Origin: DATKLX01 sp035542155
Lineage (GTDB): Bacteria; Chloroflexota; Anaerolineae; Anaerolineales; Anaerolineaceae
Length of the DNA stretch: 29,173 nt
Reading direction: 5' to 3'
Assembly (NCBI GenBank): GCA_035542155.1
Contig: DATKLX010000133.1
Span: forward strand, 1-29,173
Each line of letters opens with the position of its first letter. Position 1 is the stretch's first letter. This document shows, in pieces, positions 27,676-29,173 of the stretch. The notes beneath the pieces are model-generated. The model made no database searches and was not told where the DNA came from. It saw only the letters and a list, made by a program, of their open reading frames with translations. The translations under genes and the position numbers were made by a program.

Positions 27676-28398
27676 TTAGTAGATCATTTCACCGTTGACG
27701 AACGCCCGCGTGCGCTCGTCGCAGGGAGCTTCAAAGAAATCCCGCGTGGGAGCCAGCTCGATGATTTGCCCGTTCAACAGCAGGGCTACCCGCTTCGCCA
27801 GGCGCCGGGCCTGGAACACATTGTGCGTCACCAGGATCACCGTGGCGCCTTCTCGCTGGTTGATCTCACGCACCGCTCCTTCGATCAGGCTGACGTTATA
27901 GGGGTCGAGGTTGGCGGTGGGCTCATCAAGCAGCAGAACTTGCGGATGGATCACCATCGCCCGCGCCAACGCCACCCGCTGGGCTTCGCCGCCTGAAAGC
28001 GTGCGCGCCGCGGCATGGCGCAGTTCCTCCAGGCCCATACGCTGGATAGCCGCGCTCACGTCCGCCCGGCTGTCCCGCTTTCCTCTCAGGCCCAGGCCGT
28101 ACGTCACGTTCTCCTCAACGCTGGCGTTGAGCAGCGCCGGGCGCTGGAAAACCGTGGTGACTTCGCGGCGCAGGTCGAGCGGCAGGCGGGGGGTGACGAC
28201 CTGGCCCCTGTACCTGAGCGTCCCCTGGTCCGGGTATTCCAGGAAATTGAGCAGCCGCAGCAGGGTGGATTTCCCCGCCCCACTGGGCCCAACGATCCCC
28301 AGGATCTCTCCCCGCCTGAGCTGGAGGTTGTTCACGTTCAATACCACCCGGCCCGCGTAGGCCTTTTTAACCTCGTCGAGTTCGAAGAGGATATCCAT
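27676..28398 (-). CDS. tupC: Tungstate ABC transporter ATP-binding protein (TupC-type)
   Basis: A 240-residue cytoplasmic ATPase with Walker A GPSGAGKST (37-45), signature LSGGEAQ (134-140), Walker B LLLDEP (155-160) and the switch histidine in LVTHN. The short form, with no C-terminal regulatory domain, is typical of TupC. I start it at 28398, 4 nt after the tupB stop, with AAGGGA upstream; the open frame to 28437 would overlap tupB. It is the only ATPase in an operon with two different permeases, TupB and WtpB, so it may serve both. Confidence 0.9.
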   Translation of the reverse strand: MDILFELDEVKKAYAGRVVLNVNNLQLRRGEILGIVGPSGAGKSTLLRLLNFLEYPDQGTLRYRGQVVTPRLPLDLRREVTTVFQRPALLNASVEENVTYGLGLRGKRDSRADVSAAIQRMGLEELRHAAARTLSGGEAQRVALARAMVIHPQVLLLDEPTANLDPYNVSLIEGAVREINQREGATVILVTHNVFQARRLAKRVALLLNGQIIELAPTRDFFEAPCDERTRAFVNGEMIY

Positions 28399-28402
28399 CG
28401 GC

Positions 28403-29110
28403 TCAGCGTCCCTTACCCTGGAGCCGGGTCGCCCCAACGTTGATCACGAACGCCAGGAGCAGCAGCACGAGCCCCAGCCCGATCGCCCGGTCGAAGTTGC
28501 CCTCGCGCGTCTCGAGCAGGATCGCCCCCGTCAGCACGCGGGTCGAGCCGGCGATATTGCCCCCGACCAGGGTGACTGCACCCACCTCAGAAATAATGCT
28601 GCCAAATCCCCCCACCAGGGCCACGATTACCCCCAGGCGCGCCTCGCGCAGAACCGCCAGGGTCACCTGAACTCGAGTTGCTCCCAATGATTGCAATTGC
28701 ACCCGCAGGTCCTGGCTGACGTCTGCCACTGCCGCCATGGTGTATCCGATCACGACTGGCGAGGCGATGATCACCTGGGCAAGGATCATCGCCTCCACGG
28801 TAAACAGCTCGGGCACCCAGGGCCAGTTCAGCGGCCCCAGGATCCCTTTTCGCGAGAGTAGCAGGTAGACCGCCAGCCCGGCTACCACCGGGGGCAGCCC
28901 CATGCCGGTATAGACGAGCGCCTGGACTATTCCCTTTCCCCGAAAATAGACCAATCCCAGCAGCGATCCCAATGGAATACTGATCACCGCTGAGATCAGC
29001 AGCGCCAATCCGCTGACCCGCGCCGATAAAAAAATAATCGACCACAGCTCCTGGTTGCCCGTGAACAAAAGGCGCAATCCCTCGATTGTCCCGTCGATGA
29101 CCGTCTGCAT
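28403..29110 (-). CDS. tupB: Tungstate ABC transporter permease (TupB-type)
   Basis: A 235-residue inner-membrane permease with about five or six helices. GLVYFRGKGIVQALVYTGMG, the family core GLPPVVAGLAVYLLLSRKG, and the cytoplasmic loop LREARLGVIVALVGGFGSII with SEVGAVTLVGGN match TupB. It heads the operon tupB-tupC-tupA-lipoprotein-wtpA-wtpB. Its Shine-Dalgarno is poor: the bases before the ATG are GGAATTGATGT. A hairpin and -10 box lie at 29121-29156. Confidence 0.9.
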   Translation of the reverse strand: MQTVIDGTIEGLRLLFTGNQELWSIIFLSARVSGLALLISAVISIPLGSLLGLVYFRGKGIVQALVYTGMGLPPVVAGLAVYLLLSRKGILGPLNWPWVPELFTVEAMILAQVIIASPVVIGYTMAAVADVSQDLRVQLQSLGATRVQVTLAVLREARLGVIVALVGGFGSIISEVGAVTLVGGNIAGSTRVLTGAILLETREGNFDRAIGLGLVLLLLAFVINVGATRLQGKGR

Positions 29111-29120
29111 ACATCAATTC

Positions 29121-29156
29121 CAAAAAACAAAAATGGGCATTGCTGCCCAGATTATA
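29121..29156 (-). promoter_or_regulatory. Promoter/hairpin leader of the tungstate operon
   Basis: On the minus strand TATAAT (29151-29156) is followed by TGGGCAGCAATGCCCA (29134-29149, 6-bp arms, GCAA loop) and TTTTTGTTTTTTG (29121-29133), directly before tupB. This looks like a terminator or attenuator in the leader, or an operator over the start site. The -35 box would fall just beyond the window. Confidence 0.5.
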
Positions 29157-29173
29157 CTGTATATTTGATAGCA

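Noticed and set aside
28399..28437. Earlier start for tupC
   Set aside because: It would overlap tupB by 35 nt; the Met at 28398 follows the tupB stop by 4 nt and has an AAGGGA upstream.

Overview
The window reads as a GC-rich bacterial chromosome segment, most likely from the phylum Chloroflexota (Anaerolineae-like). That placement is inference. It rests on the mix of a degenerate XRE-HTH/TPR regulator, a DUF2089 regulator with a SHOCT-like partner, lipoproteins with Thr/Pro/Ala-rich linkers, a cyclic-2,3-diphosphoglycerate-synthase-like GTPase and a MarR-GNAT remnant. No rRNA or tRNA gene was seen to settle it.

Left part (1-8.1 kb), all on the minus strand. The 5' end of a group II intron (1-138) lies directly behind the terminator of a secreted metallophosphoesterase (203-1978). 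Next come nadD and obg, which overlap, then a cDPG-synthase-like P-loop protein (start corrected to 5672), argS and rpsT. The argS 3' end has been locally triplicated as a roughly 30-bp tandem repeat. Terminators follow nadD, the cDPG-synthase-like gene and rpsT, and rpsT has a good sigma70-type promoter.

Middle (8.1-19 kb). A broken XRE-HTH/TPR regulator gene is divergent from a small lipoprotein gene. They are followed by the RNase P RNA gene rnpB (9656-10055), whose promoter fits its 5' end exactly. A two-gene signalling operon follows: a REC-GGDEF diguanylate cyclase and a 1163-residue hybrid histidine kinase (Cache-HAMP-PAS-HisKA-HATPase-REC-REC-HPt). Then come a promoter-plus-hairpin element of unknown role, an MFS exporter, and a DUF2089 regulator with a SHOCT-like protein behind a near-consensus promoter carrying repeated operator-like motifs. 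Last is a membrane-anchored Big_5/beta-propeller protein.

Right part (19-29.2 kb). A zinc/manganese-type ABC transporter (ATPase plus permease, no binding protein nearby) is followed by a radical SAM/helix-hairpin-helix DNA-repair-type protein, apparently made from a leaderless mRNA. Next is a degraded MarR-GNAT fusion gene. The region ends with a six-gene minus-strand operon for tungstate/molybdate: TupB permease, TupC ATPase, a TupA binding protein with an extra C-terminal domain, a lipoprotein with three copies of a related domain, WtpA and WtpB. The shared domain resembles those annotated as oxidoreductase molybdopterin-binding, and two of the four copies carry an ACxxC motif. The fused TupA, the three-domain lipoprotein and the single ATPase serving two permeases make this operon the most novel part of the window.
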